Of a stretch of DNA of 64,000 bases, positions 9,448-18,126 are shown piece after piece; position 1 is the first letter of the stretch, and every line of letters starts with the position of its first letter. The DNA lies in NCBI GenBank assembly GCA_944320415.1, contig CALUHJ010000006.1, forward strand, positions 62,001 to 126,000. Direction: 5' to 3'. The stretch comes from an uncultured Bacteroidales bacterium. Its GTDB lineage: Bacteria > Bacteroidota > Bacteroidia > Bacteroidales > P3. The position numbers and the translations under genes were made by a program. The notes below the pieces were generated by a model. That model had not been told where the DNA came from and did not search any database. It saw nothing but the letters and a program-made list of their open reading frames with translations.

Positions 9448-9455
9448 TACCTTTG
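9448..9455 (+). promoter_or_regulatory. -7 promoter element for the first etf operon
   Basis: TACCTTTG, preceded by a T-rich run, lies 27 bases upstream of the first etfB ATG at 9483. Confidence 0.55.
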
Positions 9456-9482
9456 CAGTCTGTTTAACTAATAACTGAGTAT

Positions 9483-10355
9483 ATGAGTTTGAAAATTGTG
9501 GTATTGGCCAAGCAGGTACCCGATACGCGGAATGTTGGTAAGGATGCGATGACGGAAGAGGGTACGGTAAACCGTGCTGCTTTGCCTGCTATTTTTAACC
9601 CGGAGGATTTGAATGCATTGGAAATGGCCTTGCGCATAAAGGATACGGTAGGTGACGCGGAGATATGCGTCTTGACGATGGGTCCTTCGCGTGCGGCGGA
9701 AATAATCAGGGATTCTCTTTACAGAGGAGCGGATTGCGGATATGTCATTTCGGACCGCAAGGTTGCCGGATCTGACACCCTTGCCACCTCCTACACAATC
9801 AGTCAGGGCGTAAAGAAACTCGGCAAGGTTGACTTGGTGCTTGCCGGACGTCAGGCAATAGACGGAGACACCGCCCAGGTTGGTCCTCAGGTTGCGGAAA
9901 AGCTGAACATCCCGCAGATAACCTATGCGGAAGAGGTTTTGAGCGTTGACAAGGACAAGATATGCATCAAGCGCCGTCTTGAAAGAGGCGTGGAAGTTGT
10001 GGAGAGCAAATATCCGTGCCTTGTGACGGTTCACGGCAGTGCTGCCGAGTGTCGTTTTCCGATAGCCAAAAGAGTGATGAAATACAAGAACGCCTTGTCG
10101 GAAGCGGAGGCTGCAGAGGCGGGAAAGGATTGCGCAAAAGTGTGGGCTGAAAGGCCTTATCTGAAAATCGGACAGTGGAGTGCTGCCGACATAAACGCGG
10201 AGGATTCCCGTCTGGGCTTGAGCGGTTCGCCTACAAAGGTCAAGAAAATAGAGAATGTAGTACTTGCGGCAAAGGAAAGCGTGAATGTGGAGAACACGGA
10301 CGAGGGTCTGGATGCCTTGGTCAAGGAACTTATTTCTTCCCACATCATAGGATAG
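9483..10355 (+). CDS. etfB: Electron transfer flavoprotein beta subunit, copy 1
   Basis: A 290-residue EtfB with the N-terminal KIVVLAKQVPDTRNVG and the nucleotide-binding LAGRQAIDGDTAQVGPQ. It pairs with the EtfA encoded 27 bases downstream to carry electrons from acyl-CoA dehydrogenases. It is about 30 residues longer than copy 2 at 16122, with a C-terminal tail rich in Glu, Ala and Val. Genes etfB, etfA and a long acyl-CoA dehydrogenase form one operon. Confidence 0.93.
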   Translation: MSLKIVVLAKQVPDTRNVGKDAMTEEGTVNRAALPAIFNPEDLNALEMALRIKDTVGDAEICVLTMGPSRAAEIIRDSLYRGADCGYVISDRKVAGSDTLATSYTISQGVKKLGKVDLVLAGRQAIDGDTAQVGPQVAEKLNIPQITYAEEVLSVDKDKICIKRRLERGVEVVESKYPCLVTVHGSAAECRFPIAKRVMKYKNALSEAEAAEAGKDCAKVWAERPYLKIGQWSAADINAEDSRLGLSGSPTKVKKIENVVLAAKESVNVENTDEGLDALVKELISSHIIG

Positions 10356-10382
10356 TGTCGTAACATTAAACAGAGATTGATT

Positions 10383-11408
10383 ATGAACAACATATTTGTA
10401 TATTGCGAGATAACGGAGGAAAGAACTGTTGCGGACGTAAGTCTGGAACTGCTTTCCAAAGCCAGAAAACTTGCGGAGGAATTGAAGTGTCAGCTTGAAG
10501 CCATAGTCATATCGGACAAGGTCGAAGGCTTGGAAGAAACCCTTTATCCGTATGGGGTTGACATTATAAACTATGCTCAGGACAGCCGTCTGTTTCCTTA
10601 TCAGACGCTTCCTCACTTTTCCATTGTAACCAGGCTTCTCAAGGAAAAGGATGCCCAGATTTGCCTTTTCGGGGCAACAAGCATAGGAAGGGATCTTGCA
10701 CCGAGGGTTGCATCCTTCTTGAGATGCGGTCTGACTGCGGATTGTACCTCTTTGGAGATAGGTTCCCATCAGGACAAGAAGGAAAACAAGACTTATGAAA
10801 ATCTGCTCTATCAGATACGTCCTGCTTTCGGCGGAAACATCATAGCAACCATCATAAACCCTGAAACGCGTCCTCAGATGGCCACGGTGAGAGAAGGTGT
10901 CATGAAAAAGGAAATATACGATGCTTCACACAAAGGCTGTGTGAACATGTTGGATATCGAGAAATATGTTTCGGATAGCGACTTTTGCATAAAGGTTATT
11001 TCGAGAGAGATAGAGGCGCAGAAGATAAACATAAAGAATTCCCAGATAGTAGTTGTTGGAGGTTACGGAATGGCTTCCGGAAAAGACGGTTTCGGTCTGA
11101 TACATGAGTTGGCCAAGGTATTGGGAGGAGAAGTCGGAGCGACGCGTGCGGCAGTTGACGCAGGCCTTGCCGAACACGAAAGACAGGTAGGCCAGACTGG
11201 AGTGACCATACGTCCTAAACTGTGCATATCCTGCGGAGTGTCGGGAGCGGTACAGCACCGTGCCGGAATGGATCAGTCTTCCAAGATAATATCCATAAAC
11301 ACCGACCCCAAGGCTCCTATAAACGCCATAGCGGATTATACCATAATAGGCGATGCTTTTGAGATAATACCTAAGCTTATAAAGCATTACAAGGCCAACA
11401 CAAAATAA
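10383..11408 (+). CDS. etfA: Electron transfer flavoprotein alpha subunit, copy 1
   Basis: A 341-residue EtfA. The ATG at 10383 (MNNIFVYCEITEE) is preferred over the in-frame TTG two codons earlier. The C-terminal FAD domain is complete, with VVVGGYGMASGKDGF, ATRAAVDAGLAEHERQVGQT and CGVSGAVQHRAGM, and it ends in the conserved PINAIADYTIIGD block. It forms the ETF heterodimer with the preceding EtfB. An acyl-CoA dehydrogenase gene follows after 26 bases. Confidence 0.93.
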   Translation: MNNIFVYCEITEERTVADVSLELLSKARKLAEELKCQLEAIVISDKVEGLEETLYPYGVDIINYAQDSRLFPYQTLPHFSIVTRLLKEKDAQICLFGATSIGRDLAPRVASFLRCGLTADCTSLEIGSHQDKKENKTYENLLYQIRPAFGGNIIATIINPETRPQMATVREGVMKKEIYDASHKGCVNMLDIEKYVSDSDFCIKVISREIEAQKINIKNSQIVVVGGYGMASGKDGFGLIHELAKVLGGEVGATRAAVDAGLAEHERQVGQTGVTIRPKLCISCGVSGAVQHRAGMDQSSKIISINTDPKAPINAIADYTIIGDAFEIIPKLIKHYKANTK

Positions 11409-11434
11409 TTGTTTAACCATACAACATTATAGAA

Positions 11435-13141
11435 ATGGGTAATTTTTTCACAGATAACGACAGTCTAAGGTTTCACCTTCACAACGACCTGATGAAGGAA
11501 ATAATCCGTCTGAAGGAAAGAGACTATGCTGACAAGGATAAATATGATTTTGCACCCGAGAACTATGAAGATGCGATAGATTCTTATGAAAGGGTACTCG
11601 GCATTGTGGGAGAGATAACGGCGGATGTCCTTGCCCAAAATGCGGAGGAGGTTGACAAGCAGGGACCAAGCATTGTTGACAATGCGATAGTTTATGCCGA
11701 AGGAACACAAAAAAACCACAAGGCCTTGGCCGATGCGGGTCTTTACGGCATGAGCCTGCCGCGCCAATACGGCGGACTGAACTTTTCATACGTTCCTTAC
11801 GTTATGGCAGCCGAGATAGTGTCTCGAGGAGACTGCGGATTCGCCAACATATGGGGATTGCAGGATTGTGCAGAGACGATATACGAATTTGCATCCGACG
11901 AAATAAAGGACGAATTCCTGCCAAGGATAAACAAAGGCGCCACCTGCTCAATGGACCTTACGGAACCTGATGCGGGCTCCGACCTTCAGGCAGTGAGACT
12001 CAAGGCGACATTCGACGAGGAAAACAACTGCTGGAGACTCAACGGAGTGAAGCGTTTCATAACAAACGGCGACGCCGACATAAAGCTCGTCCTTGCAAGA
12101 AGCGAAGAAGGAACGACGGACGGAAGAGGATTAAGCTATTTCGTCTATGACAGAAAACACAAGGCCGTTACGGTAAGACGTATAGAGAACAAACTCGGAA
12201 TAAAGGGTTCTCCGACTGCCGAACTTGTGTTCAACAACGCCCCTGCACAACTTGTGGGAGAAAGAAAGCTGGGACTGATAAAATACGTCATGAGTCTGAT
12301 GAACGGAGCTCGTCTTGGCGTGGGAGCGCAATCCGTAGGCCTTGCCGAAGCCGCTTACAGGGAAGCGTTGAAATACGCTCACGAAAGAGAACAGTTCGGA
12401 AAGCCTATCGCAAACTTCCCTCAGGTTTACGAAATGCTCGGAAACATGAGGGCAAAAACCGATGCAATACGTACCATACTATATGAGACGGCACGCTGCG
12501 TTGACATGTACAAATCGCTTGACGCAATCTCAAGGGAGAGAAAACTTGAGGCCGAAGAGAGAACAACTCTCAAGACATACTCGCGCCTTGCCGACGCACT
12601 GACTCCAATGTTGAAACTGTTCGCATCAGAATATGCCAACCAGATTGCATACGACTGCATACAGATTCACGGAGGCAGCGGATTCATGAAAGACTACGCA
12701 TGCGAAAGGTTCTACCGCGACGCAAGGATACTTACAATATACGAAGGTACATCCCAGTTGCAGGTAGTGGCGGCAATACGCGGCGTAATATCCGGAGCAT
12801 ACGCCTCAAGGATAAAGGAATACGAAGCAGTAGAGGTAAAGGACGAACTGAAGGAATTGAGAAACAAGCTCATCAGCCTGAGAGAACGCTACGAAAAGAG
12901 CTTCGAAAAGGTCAAGGAATGGGGCACTTCGTCAGAAGCATTCGACTTCAACTCAAGACGATTGGTCGAAATGGCGGGATACCTTGTGATGGCAAACCTG
13001 TTGGTCAACGATGCAAACAAGGAAGAAGCCTTTACAAAGAGCGCACGCATAATGACGGCAATGGCGGAATGCGAGATAGAAAAGGCGGCATGCTACATAG
13101 ACAACTTCAAACCTGAAATGATAGAAGACTTCAAGTTATAA
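11435..13141 (+). CDS. Acyl-CoA dehydrogenase, long form (568 residues)
   Basis: An FAD-dependent acyl-CoA dehydrogenase at 568 residues, well above the usual 380. Extra sequence lies at the N-terminus (about 80 residues) and in a helical C-terminal domain (about 120 residues after the catalytic core). Core motifs are MDLTEPDAGSDLQAV, KRFITNGDADIKLV, GIKGSPTAELVF, YAHEREQFGKPI, and the catalytic-Glu region ARILTIYEGTSQLQV. It probably oxidises acyl-CoAs with the ETF encoded just upstream; chain length cannot be read from the sequence. It ends 31 bases before a terminator. Confidence 0.9.
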   Translation: MGNFFTDNDSLRFHLHNDLMKEIIRLKERDYADKDKYDFAPENYEDAIDSYERVLGIVGEITADVLAQNAEEVDKQGPSIVDNAIVYAEGTQKNHKALADAGLYGMSLPRQYGGLNFSYVPYVMAAEIVSRGDCGFANIWGLQDCAETIYEFASDEIKDEFLPRINKGATCSMDLTEPDAGSDLQAVRLKATFDEENNCWRLNGVKRFITNGDADIKLVLARSEEGTTDGRGLSYFVYDRKHKAVTVRRIENKLGIKGSPTAELVFNNAPAQLVGERKLGLIKYVMSLMNGARLGVGAQSVGLAEAAYREALKYAHEREQFGKPIANFPQVYEMLGNMRAKTDAIRTILYETARCVDMYKSLDAISRERKLEAEERTTLKTYSRLADALTPMLKLFASEYANQIAYDCIQIHGGSGFMKDYACERFYRDARILTIYEGTSQLQVVAAIRGVISGAYASRIKEYEAVEVKDELKELRNKLISLRERYEKSFEKVKEWGTSSEAFDFNSRRLVEMAGYLVMANLLVNDANKEEAFTKSARIMTAMAECEIEKAACYIDNFKPEMIEDFKL

Positions 13142-13172
13142 GTCAATATTTTTTTCATGATTTCACAACACG

Positions 13173-13206
13173 GCACGACTTACTGCAAAGGGGTCGTGCT
13201 TTTTTA
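13173..13206 (+). terminator. Rho-independent terminator of the first etf operon
   Basis: GCACGAC and GTCGTGC form a stem around a short loop, followed by a run of T, 31 bases after the acyl-CoA dehydrogenase stop. Confidence 0.8.
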
Positions 13207-13217
13207 TATCGCACAGA

Positions 13218-13253
13218 TAAAAAAAGCCGCTTCGAGTTTTTTCAAAGCGGCTT
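13218..13253 (-). terminator. Rho-independent terminator of the 28-residue-repeat gene
   Basis: On the minus strand, AAGCCGCTT and AAGCGGCTT arms pair and are followed by a T run. It lies 20 bases past the stop at 13274 and faces the previous terminator. Confidence 0.8.
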
Positions 13254-13273
13254 CCATAATCAAAGTATGATAA

Positions 13274-14056
13274 TCAATACTCAGACAACTCCATCTCTAT
13301 GCCGCCCGGAAATGTAACGTACAACTGTCCGTTTCTTTTTTGCAAGCCGATTACCTGTCCGTCCTCACATATCAAAACGGAAGAATCCTTGTCTGAAAGA
13401 GTTTTCTTTACATTGAACACTTCCACAACGTTATCCTCCCTGTCCAATGCCACCGTCAACCTTTCGGATGAAAGTTTCACAAAGAATTTACGACCATCAA
13501 AAGACGATATTGGCTTTGCTTCTCTCATCAAATCATTAAACGCAAACACTTCCTCTATCTTTCCATTTACGTTTTCCGAACTTGAAGATGATATTTTTTC
13601 CGCTCCGCTTATCAAATCATTAAACGCAAACTTATCCTCTATCCTTCCATTTACGTTTTCTGAATTTGCGGATGATGTTTCTTCCGCTGCATTCATCAAA
13701 TCATTAAACGCAAACTTCTCTTCTATCTTTCCATTTACGTTTTCCGAACTTGAGGATGATGTTTCTTCCGCTGCATTCATCAAATCATTAAACGCAAACT
13801 TCTCTTCTATCTTTCCATTTACGTTTTCTGAATTTGCGGATGATGTTTCTTCCGCTGCGTTCATCAAATCATTAAACGCAAACACTTCCTCTATCGTGTT
13901 CGATGCCGTTGTGCCCGTTTGTTCCGAAGGGGTCAAAACAATTCTTGCCTGATACGTCGTTTCCTTTGAATCCGTTTGTGCATTGAGCGAACCAATACCT
14001 GCACAAATCAAAACAAAGGACAATATGCCTGCCTGTCTTTTCATTTCATTTGTCAT
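13274..14056 (-). CDS. Exported protein with five 28-residue tandem repeats
   Basis: A 260-residue protein from the ATG at 14056 (MTNEMKRQ; a second ATG at 14044 is equally possible). A signal peptide (ILSFVLICAGIGSLNA) comes first. Five tandem copies of a 28-residue unit follow, built on IEEKFAFNDLMNAAEETSS and SSENVNGK. At the DNA level the unit is exactly 84 bp, repeating at 13527, 13611, 13695, 13779 and 13863. Units with SSANS alternate with units with SSSSS, so a two-unit block seems to have been duplicated. The C-terminal 90 residues are unique and may form a small beta-domain. No known family was recognised. The repeats suggest an extended surface or periplasmic segment. Confidence 0.75.
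   Translation of the reverse strand: MTNEMKRQAGILSFVLICAGIGSLNAQTDSKETTYQARIVLTPSEQTGTTASNTIEEVFAFNDLMNAAEETSSANSENVNGKIEEKFAFNDLMNAAEETSSSSSENVNGKIEEKFAFNDLMNAAEETSSANSENVNGRIEDKFAFNDLISGAEKISSSSSENVNGKIEEVFAFNDLMREAKPISSFDGRKFFVKLSSERLTVALDREDNVVEVFNVKKTLSDKDSSVLICEDGQVIGLQKRNGQLYVTFPGGIEMELSEY
13510..13905 (-). repeat. Five tandem 84-bp repeats in coding sequence
   Basis: The word ATCAAATCATTAAACGCAAA recurs on the plus strand at 13527, 13611, 13695, 13779 and 13863, a constant spacing of 84 bases with few mismatches. That implies recent expansion, and copy-number variation between strains is likely. Confidence 0.9.
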
Positions 14057-14250
14057 TTTATTAATATTCGAGTTTTCAACTAACAATCCCAAATTCGGGG
14101 TTGAACAAAAACCCGGTAACAGTCGCCCTATATCTTATGGGAACGCAAAGGACGACTTTGTCAAACGAATTTGTTTTTCCCTGTCATAAAGATTGTCCTG
14201 CAAACTTTCATAAAGTATATGTTAAAAACAAAAACATCAAAAGGTTAATG

Positions 14251-14258
14251 CAAAGATA
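14251..14258 (-). promoter_or_regulatory. -7 promoter element with long leader, 28-residue-repeat gene
   Basis: TATCTTTG on the minus strand is a strong match to TAnnTTTG. It would give a leader of about 190 bases before the start at 14056. That leader contains a tiny open frame (MKVCRTIF and so on, 16 codons), with no evidence that it is translated. Confidence 0.5.
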
Positions 14259-14520
14259 CGTTTTTTTTCGTATTTACAAAAATATCATCATATCCTACTG
14301 CCGATTATTAAACGAAAGAGATGGTAAAATAATTGTCATGCAATAAGCGGATTGTATATTGAAACCGCTTGCAAGAGGAAAAAACTGACAAAACAATAAA
14401 TCGTTTACCGTTTCCGTTTTAATGGAAAAAAGAGGCAAAGTAATAAATCTTTTTCATAACTACGATGTTTGGGGAATGGCGATAAGGTCATTCCCTTTTT
14501 GTTTTCAAACACCCTTAAAA

Positions 14521-14610
14521 TCAGAATCAAATTGCGTCGTAACGGATTCAGAAAAGAAAAAAATATCTTCTGAAAAGAAAAAAACGGATTCAGAAGACAA
14601 TTTTGTGGAA
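14521..14610 (+). repeat. Dispersed repeat copy C, upstream of the tRNA-Glu terminator
   Basis: GAATCAAATT opens the copy. Three 21-bp-period units follow: GGATTCAGAAAAGAAAA, a diverged TCTTCTGAAAAGAAAA, and GGATTCAGAAGAC. It lies in a 596-base stretch (14057-14652) without genes. Apart from this copy, that stretch holds the leader and promoter of the 28-residue-repeat gene and the tRNA terminator. Confidence 0.75.
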
Positions 14611-14611
14611 C

Positions 14612-14645
14612 AAAAAAAGAGGAATCGCCTTTAAAACGATTCCTC
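14612..14645 (-). terminator. Terminator of tRNA-Glu
   Basis: Arms GAGGAATCG (14619-14627) and CGATTCCTC (14637-14645) pair perfectly. On the minus strand they are followed by seven T, just past the 3' end of the tRNA. Confidence 0.8.
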
Positions 14646-14652
14646 TGTGAAG

Positions 14653-14724
14653 TAGCGCATAAGAGAATCGAACTCTTATTTGCAGAATGAGAATCTGCTG
14701 TCCTAGCCGTTAGACGAATGCGCC
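14653..14724 (-). tRNA. tRNA-Glu (anticodon CUC)
   Basis: A 72-base cloverleaf on the minus strand. The acceptor arm is GGCGCAT with ATGCGCT (G-T at the first pair), the D-arm is GTC with GAC, and the anticodon arm GCAGA with TCTGC encloses TTCTCAT, giving anticodon CUC. The T-arm is AAGAG with CTCTT around TTCGATT. CCA is not encoded. It has its own promoter and terminator and reads GAG codons. Confidence 0.93.
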
Positions 14725-14737
14725 GCAAATGCGAGTG

Positions 14738-14745
14738 CAAAGATA
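14738..14745 (-). promoter_or_regulatory. -7 promoter element for tRNA-Glu
   Basis: TATCTTTG on the minus strand, a strong match to TAnnTTTG, ends 14 bases before the first tRNA base. Confidence 0.65.
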
Positions 14746-14866
14746 CGCATTATTTTTTAGCTGCAAAATTTTTTCCGTATTTTATTCTTCATTTTCTTCA
14801 TCTGCCTGCAAAAGCCGTGAACGGTCATTTATTTGTCTTGGGATTAGCTGTGAACAGTTTTTTTTG

Positions 14867-14874
14867 TATATTTG
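14867..14874 (+). promoter_or_regulatory. -7 promoter element for the bcd-etf operon
   Basis: TATATTTG lies 47 bases upstream of the ATG at 14922, after a T-rich stretch. Confidence 0.55.
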
Positions 14875-14921
14875 CACGTTTGAAGCGCGAAAGAGAATTT
14901 TTAATTTAATTTTTAACTGAT

Positions 14922-16061
14922 ATGGATTTTAGTCTAACTAAACAAGAAGAGTTGTTTCTGCAAATGATAAGGGAGTTTGCGGAGAATGAAGTGAAACCTT
15001 TGGCTGCTGAAATTGACGAGGAGGAACGTTTTCCTACCGAAACGGTTGAGAAAATGGGCAAGATAGGCATTATGGGAATACCTGTACCGAAGGAATACGG
15101 CGGTCAGGGCGGCACGAACCAGATGTACACCATGGCCGTTGAGGAATTGTCGAGAGCATGCGCCACTACGGGTGTCGTTGTTTCGGCACACACCTCCTTG
15201 TGCATAGCCCCTATTCTGGAAAACGGCACTGAGGAACAGAAGCAGAAATATCTGCCAAAGCTTGCAAGCGGAGAATGGGTAGGCGCTTTCGGTCTTACCG
15301 AACCGAATGCGGGAACGGATGCGGCAATGCAGCAGACCACGGCTGTGGAAGACACAGACAGCTATGTGTTGAACGGCAGCAAGATATTCATAACCAATGC
15401 TGGTTATGCACATGTTTACGTAATATTCGCCATGACGGACAAGAGTCTCGGCAACAAGGGCATATCGGCCTTCATAGTTGAAAAGGGTACTCCCGGATTC
15501 TCCATAGGCAAGAAGGAAAAGAAACTCGGCATAAGGGGTTCGGCCACATGCGAGTTGATATTCGAGAACTGCCGCATACCTAAGGAGAACCTTTTGGGCA
15601 AGATAGGCAAGGGATTCGGAATAGCGATGAAGACATTGGACGGAGGTCGTATAGGAATAGCGTCACAGGCTCTGGGAATAGCACAGGGTGCCATGGACGA
15701 GACAGTGAAATACACAAAGGAAAGAAAGCAGTTTGGAAGGGCTTTAGCGCAATTCCAGAACACCCAGTTCCAGTTGGCGGAGATGGAGACGAATGTAAAT
15801 GCTGCAAGAATGCTTGTACGCAGTGCGGCATACAAAAAGGACAAGGGTCTTCCATATTCCAAGGATGCGGCCATGGCCAAGCTGTTCGCCGCAAGGACGG
15901 CAATGGATGTGACGACAAAAGCCGTTCAGTTGCACGGAGGATACGGATACACGAGGGAATATCCTGTTGAGAGAATGATGAGAGACGCAAAGATAACGGA
16001 GATATACGAAGGAACGAGCGAGGTTCAGATGATGGTCATATCCTCTCACCTTTTGAAGTAA
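14922..16061 (+). CDS. bcd: Short-chain acyl-CoA (butyryl-CoA-type) dehydrogenase
   Basis: A 379-residue acyl-CoA dehydrogenase of the usual length and short-chain type. Motifs are GAFGLTEPNAGTDAAMQQT, FITNAGYAHVYVIFAM, LGIRGSATCELIF, KYTKERKQFGRAL and the active-site region AKITEIYEGTSEVQMM. It heads an operon with etfB and etfA, the arrangement seen for butyryl-CoA dehydrogenase/EtfAB complexes. In anaerobes these reduce crotonyl-CoA and may bifurcate electrons. Whether this one works in fatty-acid oxidation or crotonyl-CoA reduction is not shown by sequence; no crotonase or thiolase gene is in the window. Confidence 0.9.
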   Translation: MDFSLTKQEELFLQMIREFAENEVKPLAAEIDEEERFPTETVEKMGKIGIMGIPVPKEYGGQGGTNQMYTMAVEELSRACATTGVVVSAHTSLCIAPILENGTEEQKQKYLPKLASGEWVGAFGLTEPNAGTDAAMQQTTAVEDTDSYVLNGSKIFITNAGYAHVYVIFAMTDKSLGNKGISAFIVEKGTPGFSIGKKEKKLGIRGSATCELIFENCRIPKENLLGKIGKGFGIAMKTLDGGRIGIASQALGIAQGAMDETVKYTKERKQFGRALAQFQNTQFQLAEMETNVNAARMLVRSAAYKKDKGLPYSKDAAMAKLFAARTAMDVTTKAVQLHGGYGYTREYPVERMMRDAKITEIYEGTSEVQMMVISSHLLK

Positions 16062-16121
16062 GGCGGAAGAATTGAACTAACAACCTTTATTAAACGGATA
16101 ATAATATAACAAAGTCATAAA

Positions 16122-16907
16122 ATGAAAATAGTAGTTTGTATTAAACAGGTTCCCGACACTACCGAGGTCAAGTTGGATCCTAAGACAGGAACTCTTATAA
16201 GAGACGGTATTCCATCCATAATCAATCCCGACGACAAGGGGGGATTGGAATACGCGTTGCAGCTTAAAGAACAATACGGAGCAGAGGTAACGGTCATAAC
16301 CATGGGTCCTCCTCAGGCGGATGCCGTATTGAGAGAGGCTTTTGCCATGGGTGCCGACCGTGCCATACTTTTGACGAGCCGCAAGTTTGCCGGAGCGGAC
16401 ACTCTTGCCACCTCCAACGCATTGGCAGGGGCATTGAGGGTATTGGACTTCGACCTGGTTCTTGCAGGACGTCAGGCCATAGACGGCGATACTGCACAGG
16501 TTGGTCCTCAGATTGCGGAACACTTGGGCATTCCTCAGGTCAGCTACCTTGAAGGCTTGGAATATGACGGCAAAAAGACCTTCCGCATAAAGAAACAGCT
16601 GGAGGACGGCTATCAGATTGTCGAGGTGGAGAGTCCATGTCTGCTTACATGTCTTGCCTCTGCCGTAAAGCCTCGATACATGAGCGTAAAGGGTATTGTG
16701 GAATGCTTCGACAAGGAGGTTGAAATTTGGGATACCGACAAGATAGACGTAAGCGAGGAGAAGCTGGGACTGAAAGGCTCCCCTACCAAGGTAAAAAAGG
16801 CTGGAGCAAAGGAAATGAAGGCTGCCGGAACGGTACACGACGGACTTACTCCTGAGGAAGCCGTTGAGCTTATCATCAATAAATTAACCGAAAAACACAT
16901 AATCTAA
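16122..16907 (+). CDS. etfB: Electron transfer flavoprotein beta subunit, copy 2
   Basis: A 261-residue EtfB, starting KIVVCIKQVPDTTEV. It has the blocks NPDDKGGLEYALQLKE, AMGADRAILLTSRKFAGAD and LAGRQAIDGDTAQVGPQ. These resemble the EtfB of clostridial Bcd/Etf complexes more than copy 1 does. The gene sits between bcd and etfA with short gaps (60 and 14 bases). Copy 1 and copy 2 are clearly diverged paralogues, not a recent duplication. Confidence 0.93.
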   Translation: MKIVVCIKQVPDTTEVKLDPKTGTLIRDGIPSIINPDDKGGLEYALQLKEQYGAEVTVITMGPPQADAVLREAFAMGADRAILLTSRKFAGADTLATSNALAGALRVLDFDLVLAGRQAIDGDTAQVGPQIAEHLGIPQVSYLEGLEYDGKKTFRIKKQLEDGYQIVEVESPCLLTCLASAVKPRYMSVKGIVECFDKEVEIWDTDKIDVSEEKLGLKGSPTKVKKAGAKEMKAAGTVHDGLTPEEAVELIINKLTEKHII

Positions 16908-16921
16908 AACCTGTTTGAGCA

Positions 16922-17923
16922 ATGGATAAAGCACAATATAAAAACGTATATGTCTTCTGCGAACAGAGAGAAGGCAAATTGCAGAACGTAGCATTGGAAC
17001 TGTTGGGTGAGGCTCACAAATTGGCGGCGGATTTGAACCAGGAGGTTTACGCCATCCTGTTGGGACACGACATAAAGGGCTTGTCAAAAGACCTTATAGC
17101 GCATGGAGCCGACAAGGTATTGGTTGTTGACGACAAATGTCTTGAGACCTATACCACCGAGCCTTATGCACAAGCCATCTATCAGATAATAACGGACTAC
17201 AAGCCGTCTATTGTTCTCATAGGTGCGACCACAATAGGCAGGGATTTGGGTCCCCGTTTGTCTGCAAGGGTTACCACAGGACTTACGGCAGACTGTACCA
17301 AATTGGAGATATCCGAAGAAAAGGAACTGTTGTCCACCCGTCCCGCATTCGGCGGAAACCTTATGGCGACAATCATCTGCCCTGACCACCGTCCTCAAAT
17401 GAGTACGGTACGTCCCGGAGTGATGAAGGCAATGGACAGGGATGACAACCGCAAGGGAGAAGTGATTGAGGTGAAGGTAAACTTTGACGAAAGCAAGTTC
17501 AAGGTCAAAGTAATAAAGACGGTGAAATCCGAAGGCAAACTGGTGGATATATCAGAGGCTAAAATATTGGTGTCCGGCGGAAGAGGCGTAGGCTCTAAGG
17601 AAGGATTTGAAATGCTCGGCGAACTTGCCAAGGTGTTGAAAGGCGAGGTATCCTCTTCAAGGGCATGCGTGGATGCAGGCATCATAGGACATGAACGTCA
17701 GGTCGGACAAACGGGAAAGACCGTAAGACCGGATCTTTATCTTGCCTGCGGTATATCGGGTGCGATACAACACCTTGCAGGTATGGAAGAGAGCGAACTG
17801 ATAATAGCGATAAACAAGGACAAGTACGCTCCTATAATGTCGGTTGCGGACATTGGAATCGTAGGCGACGTGAACAAGATAATACCTTTGCTTACCGAAA
17901 GACTGAAATCTTTGGTAAAGTAA
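16922..17923 (+). CDS. etfA: Electron transfer flavoprotein alpha subunit, copy 2
   Basis: A 333-residue EtfA. The N-terminal domain starts YKNVYVFCEQREG. The C-terminal FAD domain carries LVSGGRGVGSKEGFEM, SSRACVDAGIIGHERQVGQT, CGISGAIQHLAGM and APIMSVADIGIVGD. No ferredoxin-like extension is present. It is the last gene of the bcd-etfB-etfA operon, closed by a strong terminator 30 bases downstream. Confidence 0.93.
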   Translation: MDKAQYKNVYVFCEQREGKLQNVALELLGEAHKLAADLNQEVYAILLGHDIKGLSKDLIAHGADKVLVVDDKCLETYTTEPYAQAIYQIITDYKPSIVLIGATTIGRDLGPRLSARVTTGLTADCTKLEISEEKELLSTRPAFGGNLMATIICPDHRPQMSTVRPGVMKAMDRDDNRKGEVIEVKVNFDESKFKVKVIKTVKSEGKLVDISEAKILVSGGRGVGSKEGFEMLGELAKVLKGEVSSSRACVDAGIIGHERQVGQTGKTVRPDLYLACGISGAIQHLAGMEESELIIAINKDKYAPIMSVADIGIVGDVNKIIPLLTERLKSLVK

Positions 17924-17946
17924 ATACAGAGTGAGTAAAATACAAG

Positions 17947-17985
17947 CAAAAAAGGTTGCCGTAAATTGCGGCAACCTTTTTTTTG
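17947..17985 (+). terminator. Terminator of the bcd-etfBA operon
   Basis: AGGTTGCCG and CGGCAACCT form a 9-bp stem with a 7-base loop, followed by eight T. Confidence 0.88.
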
Positions 17986-18126
17986 CTTATGTGTCCCAAA
18001 GATGTGATACCATATAATTTAAGATATTCATGCAACGTTATATTGGAGGTTCCGTCACATAAAGCAAGCATTGTTTTTCAAATAACGGAACTCCAAATAC
18101 ATTTATCAACCAAAAATATTGTTGAA

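Noticed and set aside
9468..10769. Long open frame on the minus strand (433 codons) opposite etfB/etfA
   Set aside because: It lies entirely antisense to two conserved ETF genes, has no recognisable domain or signal, and arises from codon bias of the real genes.
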